Shown: positions 52,605-64,000, numbered from the stretch's first letter. The stretch is DNA of 64,000 nucleotides from Euborellia annulipes (GCA_023213315.1 JAKCPI010005053.1:62001-126000); one strand, 5' to 3'. Notes: generated by a model not told the origin, from the letters alone. Made by a program: numbers and translations.

Positions 52605-53629
52605 CAAAAATCACAAATGCTATTCAAAATCACTTCCTTGCCTCAAATAGCTATTCTGTAAATAAAAATTTAAAGCCAAAGCGTTAAAATTTAGTAAATA
52701 GTGTTTAAAATTAATGCTATTTCTAGGGGGTGCTTTTAATATTTTAACGTCGTGTTTAAAATAAACATGGCGTCCTTAACCTAAAAAGTATTTATATTTA
52801 TATTTATTTATTATAGTCCATATACATAGGGCTAAGTAATGTTATGATTTTGATAGCTTTGAAATAAAAGCAACATTTAACATGTTGTCGCTGTTAAAAC
52901 TTTGTTTAGAGAATAGCAGTTTTTTAACCCCGATTGTTTCTACATTACTTTTTAACACCCATTTTTTATTTTAAATTTTAACGCCTATTTTTAGAGAATA
53001 GACCTGAATAGGAGGCGTATAGACTACTTTAAAAATTTTTTGTTTTTATGAAACTAAATAAATAGAATAAATAGATAATGGGGAGAGGGTCCAGAGGAAA
53101 TAAACCTGGGAGCCGCACGCACGCCTTTTACAAATAAATAAAGATAATAAATAAATATTTATCTTCAAATATTGAGATTAAATATATACTTTTGAATACA
53201 AGTTTTATATATATATATAAAAAAAAGGAAGGAAGGAAGGTGTGAAAATTGTTCATTTCCCGCTTTTTTTTTTTTCTTTATCATGTACTATTTAATAGTA
53301 TCCATATAAAAATAAAATTTCTACTCTGACAACCTTGACCGTGATCTCTAAAGAGCTAATGCATCGAAATGTAAACAAACACTAAGAGGACTCACTCACT
53401 TGTTACGAATTGAAGTGAATGAAATAAAAAAAAAAAAAAACTCTCTTTCTTTTTTAGTGCCTTATAGCTGCTAATTATTTTTTCCATCTTACGTTGGCCT
53501 AGGAATATTAGAACATTCTCAATAAAAAGAATTAATTCCATTTTATTTTATTATTAAAGTTTTGTGATTTTGTTTGATATAGTAATTAATATAGCTACTT
53601 GTTTATATTGATACATTTTTAGCTCAGGG

Positions 53630-53836
53630 ACGCACATCTTGTGGGTACGTGAATGGTGACCACGAACTACCCTAATTGGGACTGGCAGTACTTCTGTTGC
53701 ATGTCAGTCTCTTCCCTATTTTCAACAGGAGTCAGACCGTGCGACGGTCCGATCTGTTCTATTCCTTCCCCAACGCAAAAACCCATGACCGCTGACCCGG
53801 GATTAAGGCGAATATAGAGATGTTTTTTTTTTTTTG
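53630..53836. other. Isolated GC-rich, structured, T-terminated segment
   Basis: About 190 bp near 50% GC in very AT-rich DNA, with an exact hairpin GACCGTGCGACGGTC near 53737 and a run of 13 T at the end (53822). It could be a pol III-type RNA gene or a diverged SINE. I recognise no family, and no clear B box is seen. Confidence 0.3.
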
Positions 53837-54179
53837 TGTTCTACCCTTATCTAAGTTCTTGTGCTTCCGATGTATCTTTTCTTTTTTTTCGAAATTTTAG
53901 GACCTTAACCCAGGCGTCACTCTTCTTGCTTTTAAAAATTGAAAAAAATATATTTTCATTTCATTCTACGTAATGAATTTAAATATTATTTAGTTTAATA
54001 GATGTTTTTTCTTTCAATTCAAATGAGCAAGTGTTCATTTCAATACTTTTAATAAAAACTAACCTTACCTAACTTTTTATTATTTTATAATAGGAATTTT
54101 AATTTGTTTTTTTTATTCTGCTCTTAAATATTCTTTCTTCCTCTGTTAGTGAATTAATTATCTTCAAATAACACTTTGA

Positions 54180-54425
54180 GTGTTAAAGCTTTGACAGGAT
54201 AATAAAAATCTTGATTTCCGGCAAACTCTGTAGGCCTATACAACGTTTATTCCACTCAATTCTCAGGTCTTCTTCAGGTACATACACCAATTCAGATACA
54301 ATTTCAAAGCGTCTTACATCTTCTATATAATGTAGATCGCTAGATGTAAGATACTTCCTGAATTTGTATCTAAAGAAGGCCACGCCTGAAACGTTGTATC
54401 TTATACAAATAAATCACAGTTTAAC
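54180..54425. mobile_element. Penelope-type element, degenerate palindrome
   Basis: Right core (+) CTAAAGA, A, GGC-CAC-GCC, T, GAAAC at 54370-54392, then a TTGTAT/ATACAA hairpin and AATAAATCACAG. Left core on the - strand at 54277-54245 starts CTGAAGA but has lost GAAAC. The central sequence does not match a known domain. Confidence 0.55.
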
Positions 54426-54560
54426 AAATATTTTTATTTAATTCGAATAACAAATTAACATATGCTAGCGATAGCATTGAATCTCTAAGCACAAAATCTA
54501 TTTAAGAATTTTCGAGACATACAAACAATATAAGACTTACGAGAAGTTCAGAGCAAAAGT

Positions 54561-54843
54561 GAGCCAACCAGCGAGTGAGTTCAACACCTTTACAATTTAT
54601 TCGAGACAAACGTTTCGGCTACCATACCATCTTCAGTGCCAATGAAAGTTTCTTAAGATGTCCCTGTCATATATAATAAGATAATTTTGTATAGCAAGCA
54701 TCAATCAGCCTGGAGCGCTCGGCAACAGCGACACCTTAAGATATTTTCATTGGCACTGAAGATGGCGGTTGTTATGGTTGCCGAAACGTTTGTCTCGAAT
54801 AAAGTGTAAAGATGTTAGACTCACTCGCTGGTTTTATTCCTCC
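54561..54843. mobile_element. Palindromic element with two intact hammerhead-like cores
   Basis: Arms about 105 bp. Left core on the - strand at 54636-54612 (CTGAAGA, T, GGTATGGTAGCC, GAAAC). Right core on the + strand at 54756-54787 (CTGAAGA, T, GGCGGTTGTTATGGTTGCC, GAAAC). Both continue GTTTGTCTCGAATAAA and end near ACTCACTCGCTGGTT. A single arm of this family is at 38340. Confidence 0.7.
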
Positions 54844-55071
54844 CGGCTCCAATCTCATCTACCCAGCAACCTAATTTAAATGTTATTATCTTTAAATATA
54901 AAATATTCAGGAAAAATAAGATGTTAAGTAACACTTTATTGAAAATATTTTTATTTCATCTTTTAGTCAACTATATTCAAGATCAATGATAAAGTTTCCA
55001 TAAAATTAAATATTATCCTTATAAAACCTGTTTTTTCCCCCATTTCTCAATTTATTTCCAAATATTTCGAA

Positions 55072-55841
55072 CAATATGACGCCGGCCATCCTCAGTGCCC
55101 TAAAACGATTTATTTAGTAAACTTTCGTCCAATTCATATAAAATAAAACGAAAAACTCTCTTCTCAATTTCAACTAGAGTTTATGTACTCATTTGAGACT
55201 AACTAATAGTAGAAATTAGTAGTTTTCAAATTTTTCGATTTGAGGAATAACGAGAACCTATTACTCAGGGGGGCTAAATTGCAGCTGGTAGTATCAATTT
55301 GATTGCATTTAAAAAAAATTCCAAATAAGGATAATTTAACTAATATTTAGGCATAGAGCGATATATAATAATAATTTACTAGGCGGCGTTAAAAAGATAA
55401 TATATGCATTCATGATTTAAACATTTTTGTTTTATTATTAATTTAAACTTATGCTAATTATTATCATAACTTCCCTAATTATTCTGAGATTATATATATT
55501 TATATTCTTTTAGTTACATGAATATTTTTTATCTTTCAGTAATGTTTATCTTTTACAATCATTAATTATTACTTACTCTAACTTCATTATTACATCTTGC
55601 TTTTGTTTTTTGTTGAAAATATTTTCTTGACATTAATCTTGCCTAAGAATGGAAAAAGGGCTTTGTTTTTTGCCTTAATTAAATTTAAAAGTTTAACCTT
55701 GAACTTGCATGAGAAAATAATGTAATTAAACTAACTTGTAAGTTCAGTTTTGGTGACGCATGGAGAACGAAACCAGTTAAATTATTAGCGCACTTGAAAA
55801 AAGTAATAGAATTATATTTTTTATTTTTATTTTGTAAGTGA
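55072..55841. other. Spacer with a decayed core
   Basis: On the - strand at 55095-55065 CTGAGGATGGCC ... TTCGAAAT, then AATAAATTGAG, is a decayed relative of the hammerhead-like motif. The rest is AT-rich, no gene seen. Confidence 0.35.
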
Positions 55842-55967
55842 ACGGTTCGGGAGATATAGAGGGGTAAAATTTGTAATTAATATAAAAGAAGACACTAATA
55901 TAGAGATGACAACCATTGTTAGAATTACAAATTTTACTCCTCTATATCTCCCGACCCGTTCACTTTA
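55842..55967. mobile_element. Short hairpin element
   Basis: Arms GTGAACGGTTCGGGAGATAT.. and GATATAGAGGAG..GGGTCGTTCAC-type complement, about 45 bp; the end motif GAACGGTTCG also occurs in the element at 3747. Confidence 0.6.
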
Positions 55968-56258
55968 GCGTGATTATGTACTAGACCTTTTTTGTTTGTA
56001 ATTTAATTTCAATTATTTTTGTATAGATGAATTTTTGCGGAAAACTGCATAGTTTTTGAGATATTTGCGAAAAACCATTTTCTCGCAACTTTACCTGCTT
56101 ATTCCCGCTAATCGCTCCGGTACTGGAAGTGCTGAATTTAGCCTATCTTTACATAACTAAAATGCAACCTATTCTGAAAATATTAGCCTTCAGAAAACTC
56201 TTGCCCATTTTTGACGCCAGCTCTTGGACTATAATAAGTATGATGATGTAAATATTAG

Positions 56259-56516
56259 GGTCCGACCCAAACAGATTTTCAGCCGAACCGAAACCGAATA
56301 TTCTGCTTCAATCTTAGTTTCGGCCGAAACCGTAACCGAAACCATTTTTCCTTTTTTTTAGGGAGACTAAATTTTTTTCTCCCTCAAGTGCAAATCATTT
56401 GACTTTTTTTTTTGCATGCGAGTCTCATCCCATCTTTTCAGACTCAGGTTTCGGCTACTTTTTGGCCGAAACTGGCCGGAACCGTAACCGAAACCGAATA
56501 TTCGGTCGGTTCCTAG
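56259..56516. mobile_element. hAT-like element with CCGAAACCG repeats
   Basis: Ends TAGGGTCCGACC and GGTCGGTTCCTA, with repeated CCGAAACCGAATATTC and TTCGGCCGAAAC blocks. A related fragment (ATTCGGTTTCGGCC) is at 7681. Confidence 0.45.
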
Positions 56517-57457
56517 TAAGTAGTACATTATTTAAGCAATCAAGGAAATTTCAGTATTTAGAATGAGCAGAAGTCCTTGTTTTTTCGGTTATTTCGTTAA
56601 TTTTATTTATACTTTCTGGTGTCCACAGGAGTTTTAGTTTTCAAATATTCTTATTTTTTCTGCATTATGGAGCCCGTTGGTTTTTGTAGGTTGTTAGTTC
56701 GTTTTGTTTCCTCTCGTACATTAGGTCGCTAGTAGAAAATCTTTCGCTGGCCTATAAATAAAATTTTTTTCGAAGCTTATATAAAAAAAATCCAAGTTTT
56801 TTCACAAATAATTATTATATAATTAAACGTATATATTCATTTTATACGCTCGTAAATAATGCACATTTTTTTTATTTTTTTCCCGGACCCTTAAGACCGA
56901 GAGTGAGAGAGAATGATTTGATCGATGTGAGTGCGTTGTTCTTACCTTTGACCTTTTACCATTACCTACCTACCTAGCTGTATGTTTCTGCAGTGACTAT
57001 GCGACTTGTGACTACTCTGCGCCATCTCCTTTTCTCTCTACACTCCACTCCTATGAAATGTCATCTATGTGTGTGTGATGTGATCGCTTGCTTGCTTAAT
57101 TGATGACTAGATGTGGGTGCGCCCAGACAGCCGGCCATCACACACACACAAATACAATCAAATATAATATATACACTTGCCTTCATACGCCGCCTGCGCG
57201 TCTACTGTATGCTGTCTATAATCTATAGATAAATGTGCCTATTATGAATTTTCATTGACAAAACGATAATCTCAACTACATTCATGTTTTAGTGATGAAT
57301 TGATTTTTCTTTCCACCAAAAGTGTTGAAATTTGTAAATCTAAATTTAATTTTACTCAAAAAATTGCATGGTATTGTGCCATCTTTAGGCATTCAAAATG
57401 GTTCATGAAATATTTTATTAATGTTAACTCATATTTTATTATCCTTTCGGTTATGGG
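56517..57457. promoter_or_regulatory. Repeat-poor stretch, possible regulatory region
   Basis: From 56890 to 57240 the DNA is GC-richer, lacks recognised repeats, and contains GAGAGTGAGAGAG, ACCTACCTACCTA and GTGTGTGTGATGTGATCG. Composition resembles the 31.6-kb region. No exon can be defined. Confidence 0.25.
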
Positions 57458-57646
57458 CAGGGCCGGAACTAGGAGATTTTTTAGGTGGGGGGGAGCAAAA
57501 TTTAATTTGCCCCTCCTTAAAGTTTTCTATACAAAATTCATATCATTACCTTTTTTTTTAGTAAATATTCCTTTAATTACCGCTCCCTGATATCTGCCGC
57601 CCGGGGCACATGCACTTACTGCCCCCCCCCCCTAGATCCGGCCCTG
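57458..57646. mobile_element. hAT-type MITE
   Basis: Ends CAGGGCCGGAACTAGG and CTAGATCCGGCCCTG; flanks GTTATGGG and GTTACTAG agree at only 5 of 8 positions, so this is an older insertion. Confidence 0.65.
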
Positions 57647-57696
57647 GTTACTAGCAACAACTTCTGACTTTCCTCAGAATGCTGACTATAATAAGT

Positions 57697-57932
57697 TTTC
57701 TCGGGTTAAGTCGAGTTGGATGTTGAGATTTATTCGACGTTTCGGCTCTCCTTTTGGTGCCATTTTCAAGAGAGAAGGAAGTTAAAGGGTAATGATGGAG
57801 GAGGATTGTTTACGGGGTCCCACCTCCATCATTACCTCCCAACTCCCTCCTCTCTTAAAAATGGCTCCAAAAGGAGAGCCGAAACGTTGAGTAAATTTCA
57901 ACATCCAACACGACTTAACCCGAGAAATATCA
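57697..57932. mobile_element. Palindromic Penelope-type element
   Basis: Arms about 110 bp from TCTCGGGTTAAGTCG to its complement at 57930. Both sides have GGCNCC-AAAA-GGAGAGCC, GAAACGT, but the upstream box is TTGAAAAT or TTAAAAAT, not CTGANGA, so the core has decayed in both arms. The + strand reading frame here is repeat-derived. Confidence 0.6.
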
Positions 57933-58478
57933 CCATCTTCAGTCCCATAATTGAGAGTATGAAATCAAAGCAGAGCATTGAGTCAAATAGTGGAGTTGTC
58001 AATTGGTGTGTATTATTATACATAAATTGTTTGTACAAAATACAATGCAATTGCTTATCAGTCTATATACGATGCGCCAAGTTTAAGTTACGAAATTGTT
58101 ATCAACATTTTACATCGTATACCACTTTAACCCTTCAATTCAGTATATAGATTATTTTACAATTTGTTTTATGATTGACAGTCTGCTTGGTTTTAATTTT
58201 CACAAAAAATTTCCTTTATTTGACAGGATATTTCTCTTATTTTTGTATGATGAATGTGAGTGTGTTGTCTTGAACGATACAATTTCAAATATAAACTTAG
58301 ACTAGCATGATTTTGTATCAGAAGGGTTGTGACTAAAAAATTCCTCTTGAACGATTAAAACTAATCATTAAGTGACACTGCCAGTTTTTTTTATTTATTT
58401 CTCAAAGTGAATTGCAAAGTGTGGGGAAGTTTAGCGTGAAGGAGGGTTTTCTCTAAAATTCATTTTCAGGCTCCTAGT

Positions 58479-58773
58479 CATGGGCGTACCCAGGATCAAA
58501 TCTAGGGGGGGGGGGGCATGGTCAGATCATGGTCGTCCAGGGGGGGGGGCAGATCATGGTCGTCCAGATTGTGACATAGCTATTTTTTATATAGAGGGGT
58601 AAAGCCTTCGAATTAAAGGCCTAAAAACCCTCGAGTTCTAACAAAAAGAATCATTCCCTGTCGCCAACCACCAATTTTGTTTCGTTTCATCACTTTATAA
58701 GCATTTAATTTTTTTTTTGTTGCTTCTAGGGGGGGGGGCAGCTGCCCCCTTCCCCTCGCTGGGTACGCCCATG
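58479..58773. mobile_element. Non-autonomous hAT-type element with 8-bp TSD
   Basis: Ends CATGGGCGTACCCAG and CTGGGTACGCCCATG, exact inverted repeats, flanked by CTCCTAGT at 58471-58478 and 58774-58781. G-run interior with a small tandem duplication (AGATCATGGTCGTCCAG). Confidence 0.85.
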
Positions 58774-58781
58774 CTCCTAGT

Positions 58782-59340
58782 CATTAATGTTATTCATTAG
58801 ATTTATTCATATACAATTCATTATTATTCTGGAAATAATTTTTTTTGTTTTAATTCTTTTTGCTATCGCCGCTAATGAAGGCCAGACGACATATAAACGT
58901 TTTCAATTTATTCATTGAAACGATTGATAACAATCTCCTCCAACGACCTTCATAACATTTACCTATTCACTTAGATTGCCTACTCTTCTTCTTTTGGTCA
59001 CTTAAATAATTATTATTATATTTGCTCTAAACGAGCTTTTGGGCTCGTCTATTTTTATATACATCCTTCTTTGAGTAGCACCATTTCAACCTCCATATTT
59101 CTTAATATTGAATTTTATCTAGCAGCGTTCTTTTTTATATGATAGGTGGATAAAAAAGGCCTATAAAAAATTAAAAAATGTTGACTAGGCGCTGAATGTA
59201 ATTGTGATAGTAAATTAAAAAAAAATTCTATCAAAGACCTTAAGAGGTTTTCTATTGACTGAACCCTAGGTAATTACAGCATATTCTATCTTAATGTCTT
59301 GAATTTTGTTTTTGTATAACCTTATTGATTTTATGTCGTT
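58782..59340. other. Spacer without recognised genes
   Basis: AT-rich. A weak relative of the core (CTAATGAAGGCCAGACG .. AAACGTTTTC) at about 58872-58905. Confidence 0.35.
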
Positions 59341-59460
59341 GTATACTCCATTATAGCCATGAAGATGGTCGCATAGTCGACCGAAACCTCACATTGGGTT
59401 TGACTGCAATAAAGAAATAATAGCTTCTTACTTGTTAGTCTTTTTATTCATCCTTGTTTT
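59341..59460 (+). repeat. Solo arm with hammerhead-like core
   Basis: ATGAAGA, T, exact stem GGTCG-CATAGT-CGACC, then GAAAC at 59383-59387. Downstream ACC and GGT could close a third helix, followed by TTGAC and AATAAAG. The third-helix possibility makes this one of the more complete folds. Confidence 0.5.
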
Positions 59461-61125
59461 TTATATGGGTTTCCCATCCATGTTCTAAATACCATTCGTC
59501 TTTTCCTCAACTCATCTCCGACCCATCTTTAATCTTTTGTCGTTGTTAATATGCGATGTGGTTGTCTAATTTAATTTTTAATTTCTCTTCTGAAATTCAG
59601 AAGAAACTCATTCACAGAGATGTAGGAGAACTTAAATTTGTTTTAGAATGGCATAATATCATTCCTTACGATCCATAAATCCCAAACTGACATTTTTTTG
59701 AAGGATTTTTTACAAGTTTGTATCTCAGTTCGGAAAACATTCTACTACCAAAAAAGATATTCTTATTTTGTTTAAAATTTATATTTATTAAATGTCACGT
59801 TCTTAGGCATTTTGAACTAATTGATCATAGTATCTACAATTCAAATTAAGTTTTTGTCCTTAGAAAAATTTTGTTTATATTAAAAATATACTCGTACAAT
59901 GAAATTAAATATGTATCAGCGTTTTATTCCTAAATATTTCATATCAGGCAAGTTTTAGATGAATTTCTGTCTTTGGTCTCAAAAAAATAGTAGCCTCTAC
60001 AAAAATAATAAAATTGTCAATGACATGGAGATAAATAATTCACAGAAGGTTATATATTTGTGAAATAGATTTATTCATTGAATTCTTCTTATATCCATGT
60101 CATTAGTTTTATAATTTTTGTATAAGCTATTATTTTAAAAAAAAATTCATATTGAAGTCCATTATTGTAGAATTGTTATGAATAGGCAGTTGTAATCTTA
60201 TGAAATGGTGCATATACCAGTAACTCATTTTATTTCCAATACTTATTTTCTTCTCATTTTAATAACTTCTCATCTATTCAGGATAACAGGTCTTACTTGT
60301 TAGAGAGAAGTTTTAGTAGAGACATATTAGAGCCTTATCTTAAGCCTTGTAGATAATTCTCTGATTGACAACATACTAACAGTCACCTAAATAATTATGT
60401 TAAATAAAATACAATTCAATGAAAACTCTCTCCATAGCCAAAACAAATAGAATTAAGAATTTATATTTATTTTTATTTTTTTAATTCAACTAAATATAAA
60501 ATGTTTTATGTCTAAAAGACGTAACTATCCCTCCCCCGAGCAATTGCAAAATTTTAAAGTTTTAAATTTCCCTCGCTCAGTCCACTTCCTTACTCTGGCT
60601 TTATGCATTGGCCAATCAGCATACAGGAACAGGAAGTCATTGGCTATATATATAGTAATGATTTTTGTAGGCTAGCTTTTACTTAAATATTTGATCAAAT
60701 TTAAAATATAAATTCAAAGCACCTGCTACGTACACACTTTAATATAATCAGGGACAAATCGCTCATTTCTTTTGACTTAATTACTATCATAAACTCATTT
60801 ACATAATTTATATAGCCTAAGCCATTAAAAACTATTTAAAAATTTTTCCATTCTATTTGATGTTCAGAATGATTTATATTCATATAGTTATTTATATGTA
60901 AACGTAGCATATGACAAATTACTTAATTTGTAATTAAATATTTATTTTATTATAATTTAAAAAGAGAATGTTTGATGATTAAAAAAATATTCTTTTGTTT
61001 TATAGATGAGGAAAATATAATATTCGTACCAAAATTGCCATTTAGGATTTTTGTTAAATGACGTCTATACAATTTGATTTTCAATGGCGGTATTTTCTCA
61101 AAAAAATAATCCCCCCCCCCGATTA
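59461..61125. other. AT-rich spacer
   Basis: No gene seen. A single unit of the 46922 repeat lies at 60541-60585 (AATTGCAAAATTTTAAAG), and there is a C-run at 61111. Confidence 0.4.
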
Positions 61126-61311
61126 CAGTGAGTGATAAAATTAAATCCCCGTGACTTTTTCTACATGCGATTATTACATTGTTTTTATAAAAAAAAAATA
61201 ATGTAAATTTTATAGGTTTGGCCTAACGAAGTTTCGATTAAAAATTTTTCATATAAAAAAAGACACTGATAAATAACCCATGGATGGAGTTTAAATTTGT
61301 CACTCCCTTTA
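61126..61311. mobile_element. Tc1-like MITE, diverged copy
   Basis: Left end TA then CAGTGAGTGATAAAATTAAA, inner CGATTATTACATTGTTTTTA. The right arm is degenerate (GTTTAAATTTGTCACTCC). Confidence 0.55.
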
Positions 61312-61640
61312 CATGATCCGATCTATAAACACATACCCATGATTATTTCTTTGATTACCCCCCTCCCCCCTCCCCTCTAAGTTACAGGTCGTGGGATGGA
61401 CGGGCTTTTTTTTTAGTTATATTTTATATATATTAAACTAAAGAAAGAAAATGATAATAATGATGTATGCAGTTTAAATTTGTCACTCCTATACATGAAC
61501 GGTGATCGCCAGTTACATGATTATTTCTTTTAATTCCCCCCCCCCCCCCTTCAAGTTTCGATGTGCGATGGACGGGCTTTTTCTCTCGTTTATATTTTAT
61601 CATTAAACGCAAAGAAAGAAATAAAAGTTAAATAATTAAA
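61287..61640. repeat. Two-copy tandem duplication, about 181 bp
   Basis: AGTTTAAATTTGTCACTCC recurs at about 61289 and 61470, followed in both by a C-run, GATGGACGGGCTTTTT and AAAGAAAGAAA. The duplication includes the right end of the MITE above. Confidence 0.65.
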
Positions 61641-61875
61641 AATTTCATTCATTCAATTGGCGAAAGAGATATCCAATATAAAAAATCAGCAAAAAATAAA
61701 ATTTTGCATCGAAATCATATTCATCGTTAGCTGCATAACGTGAGGCATCTATCTATGACCACACACATACACTCTAATATTTTTTATTACTGATTATTCA
61801 TCATCTTTATTTGTTTTTTAATTAAAATGTTATTTATTCTATTAATTGCAAAACTTTTCCTGTAAATAAAATTTT

Positions 61876-62348
61876 CTTAAAAGAATGGCAGGAGGTAGCA
61901 GCCAGGAAGGAGCGTCTCCAAAACAATGAAACTCCCAGATATTCGCGACGTTTCGGTCGAAATTTATTTGACCATCATCAGGCAATCAGGAGTTGTCATA
62001 TGTAAATTTGTATAAAAATATTTAATCATATGTTGCTTCGGACTTTATGACATTAAAATTTTGCTCATCTGCAATCGAAGGCTTAGATATGTGAGGAAGT
62101 AAATAACAACAGAGGTCTTTACTTCATCACCTATCTAAGCCTTCGATTGCAGATGAGCAAAATTTTAATGTCATTAACAAGTCCGAAGCAACATATGATT
62201 AAATATATTTATACAAATTTACATATGACAACTCCTGATTGCCTGATGATGGTCAAATAAATTTGGGCCGAAACGTCGCGAATATCTGGGAGTTTCATTG
62301 TTTTGGAGACGCTCCTTCCTGGCTGCTACCTCCTGCCATTCTTTTAAG
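61876..62348. mobile_element. Palindromic element with the best-preserved hammerhead-like cores
   Basis: Arms of about 220 bp (CTTAAAAGAATGGCAGGAGG to its complement) around a small centre. Left core on the - strand at 61981-61950: CTGATGA, T, GGTC..GACC, GAAAC. Right core on the + strand at 62243-62274: CTGATGA, T, GGTCAAAT..ATTTGGGCC, GAAAC. Both continue GTCGCGAATATC. No coding sequence. Related solo arm at 7288. Confidence 0.75.
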
Positions 62349-62933
62349 ATATTAATCACAGCCACTTCCACACTCAAGAAATACAATTTTCTTCCTTAAA
62401 AATGACTAAAATTCAAAAACTCTATTTTTAATGAATAAGTAACCCTACCAGAACAAACTTAGTAGGCTATTGAAAATAGTCAAAACCTGTGCTGGATACA
62501 CCAATATGTAGCCTACAATTCTTATAATAGCACTTTCGCAAATTCTTTTAAAGGATTATAATTTTTTTGTTGTAAAAATATATTCGTTGTTACCCACAAG
62601 ACAGATTAGAACCCTATCCTATAAGAAAGTATCCCATTTTGACAACTTCAAACGTTTTATTTTTTAAAATATTTTAAGCTCTTTTCTTACTTCTCTAGCT
62701 TAGAAAGAAATAAATAAAACTAGAGCTAGGAGAAAGAATTCTTTGTTCATATGTTTTCTAAAAGAAAAATTTTGAGTTTTTTTTATTATCCATTAAATCT
62801 TAGTCATTCATAATTAGTTGATTATTTAAACAAATAATGTATTTATTTTTCATTTAATGAACAAATAATTATGTTCCAGGGAAGGAAATAATCTAGGCTC
62901 ATAATTATTATATAAAATTTAATTTAATTAATT
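62349..62933. other. AT-rich spacer
   Basis: No supported coding or repeat boundary. Confidence 0.35.
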
Positions 62934-63080
62934 GCCCTCGGGCTTGTTGTTGCTGGTAGCGTGCCTCCTACTATACCGAAAGTCGCGGGTTCGGACCCCA
63001 GGCAGTCCGATGATTTTCTTAAGCCATTTGGGTGCCAAATTGGCTTTGATGTGGATAATGATAAAATGATATAAAGTCCC
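62934..63080 (+). repeat. tRNA-derived SINE, family B, head copy
   Basis: GCCCTCGGGCTTGTTG, GGTAGCGTGCC, GGGTTCGGACCCCAG and CAGTCCGATGATTTT, then the AAGCCATTTGG / CCAAATTGGCTT palindrome. The tail is lost. Confidence 0.65.
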
Positions 63081-63531
63081 AACAAAGGCTACTATATACA
63101 TACAGGCTCTATCTACAGTTTTTGGATAAAGATTATTACAAACAAGCATTTAGTTAGAAATAGAAAGCAAAACATCGCAACGCTTGTTCAAAATTCATTG
63201 ATATTACTAATAATTAAATCATATCTAGAGATAAATTATAGTCTATACATAACTTAAATAGATTTCTTCTTACCCTATCCTCTTCGCTTATTATTGATAA
63301 CGTTTCATTTTTTTTTTTTTTTTTTTTAATAGAGAGTCTATCACTTGGTTTGCAAAGAAGCATCAACACCAGCTTCGTTTCGCATTGATAACGTTAAGTT
63401 GCTTATCAGTTACGTAATGGCTCCCTCCGCCGCCGCTGTTAAGTTGATAGACCCATGCATGAGTTGCCACTCCGCTTACATATATTTGCATATATTTTAT
63501 ACACTACATGCCTTTGTGCGTCATATTTTCC

Positions 63532-63567
<36 letters not shown>

Positions 63568-63847
63568 ACATAAGGGAAAGAAATGCATTATTGTTTTTAC
63601 CATAATTATTAATAGTTTTCTCTCTTACTCTTAAAATTTTTTTACAGGTTCACTGTAACTTCCTCAATAAACTTTATCATCAGTTAGTTCAATTTCTAGA
63701 TATAATTTAACGAATGGCTCACTATAACTATTTAAGCCTTACTTGATAGAAAATTGATTTTATGAAATAAATCATTTTCTTGTTTACAAATGGATGGATT
63801 GAATTATTAATTAATTTTTTTTTTTAAATAATTTTTTAAAATAATTT
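63081..63847. other. Spacer with long T-runs and one GC-richer patch
   Basis: 63341-63480 is GC-richer with CTCCGCCGCCGCTG and TTACGTAA. The + frame across it has no recognised family. T-runs at 63309 and 63536. No gene called. Confidence 0.3.
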
Positions 63848-63957
63848 GATTTCGATTTAACTGGTTTATTTGTAAAAATTACAACGTTTCGGCCAGACAA
63901 TGAGTGGCCGAAACGTTGTAATTTTTACAAATAAACCACACAGTTAAACCGAAAATC
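63848..63957. mobile_element. Compact palindrome with Penelope-type ends
   Basis: Arms GGTTTATTTGTAAAAATTAC.. around a 9-nt loop (GACAATGAG). Both arms end in GGCCGAAACGTTGTAA pointing outward; CTGANGA boxes are absent. Same end sequence as 33134-33248. Confidence 0.65.
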
Positions 63958-64000
63958 AAATTCTTTTTATTGTTATTATTAATTTATTAATTAATTATCT

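Overview
This is an AT-rich (roughly 30% GC by eye), intron-bearing metazoan nuclear segment dominated by transposable-element debris. A peptidylglycine lyase gene (PAL) that stands alone, not fused to its PHM partner, fits an arthropod, where PHM and PAL are normally separate genes. A crustacean such as a copepod is my guess, but the sequence does not prove it. Nothing prokaryotic is present: no rRNA, no CRISPR, no operons.

Two protein genes can be reconstructed exon by exon. (1) A METTL25B/RRNAD1-family methyltransferase on the + strand occupies 878-8281: eight exons with consistent phases, 5' end outside the window. (2) A complete membrane-anchored peptidyl-alpha-hydroxyglycine alpha-amidating lyase on the - strand occupies 21420-30410: eight coding exons, 507 codons, all recognisable catalytic and zinc-binding residues present, and one GC-AG intron. 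Weaker gene evidence: a possible non-coding first exon with CRE palindromes at 31.6-32.2 kb (+), a possible first coding exon at 40459-40502 (+), and a possible terminal exon at 14054-14256 (-).

Nearly everything else is mobile DNA. It includes at least five non-autonomous hAT-type elements, four of them with exact 8-bp target duplications. There are Tc1-like MITEs with CAGTGAGG ends at TA sites, a PIF/Harbinger-like MITE with a TTA duplication, and three or more tRNA-derived SINE families. There are decayed DDE transposases, a non-LTR retrotransposon tail, long foldback elements and about nine copies of a repeat with a hairpin end.

The most interesting theme is a set of about 20 sites, often the arms of palindromic elements, carrying a hammerhead-ribozyme-like core pointing outward: CTGANGA, one extra base, a hairpin beginning GG and ending CC, then GAAAC, usually followed by AATAAA. 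One such palindrome (18490-20006) encloses the GIY-YIG endonuclease end of a Penelope-like element, which ties these motifs to Penelope-like retroelements. They fall in introns of both genes as well as in intergenic DNA.
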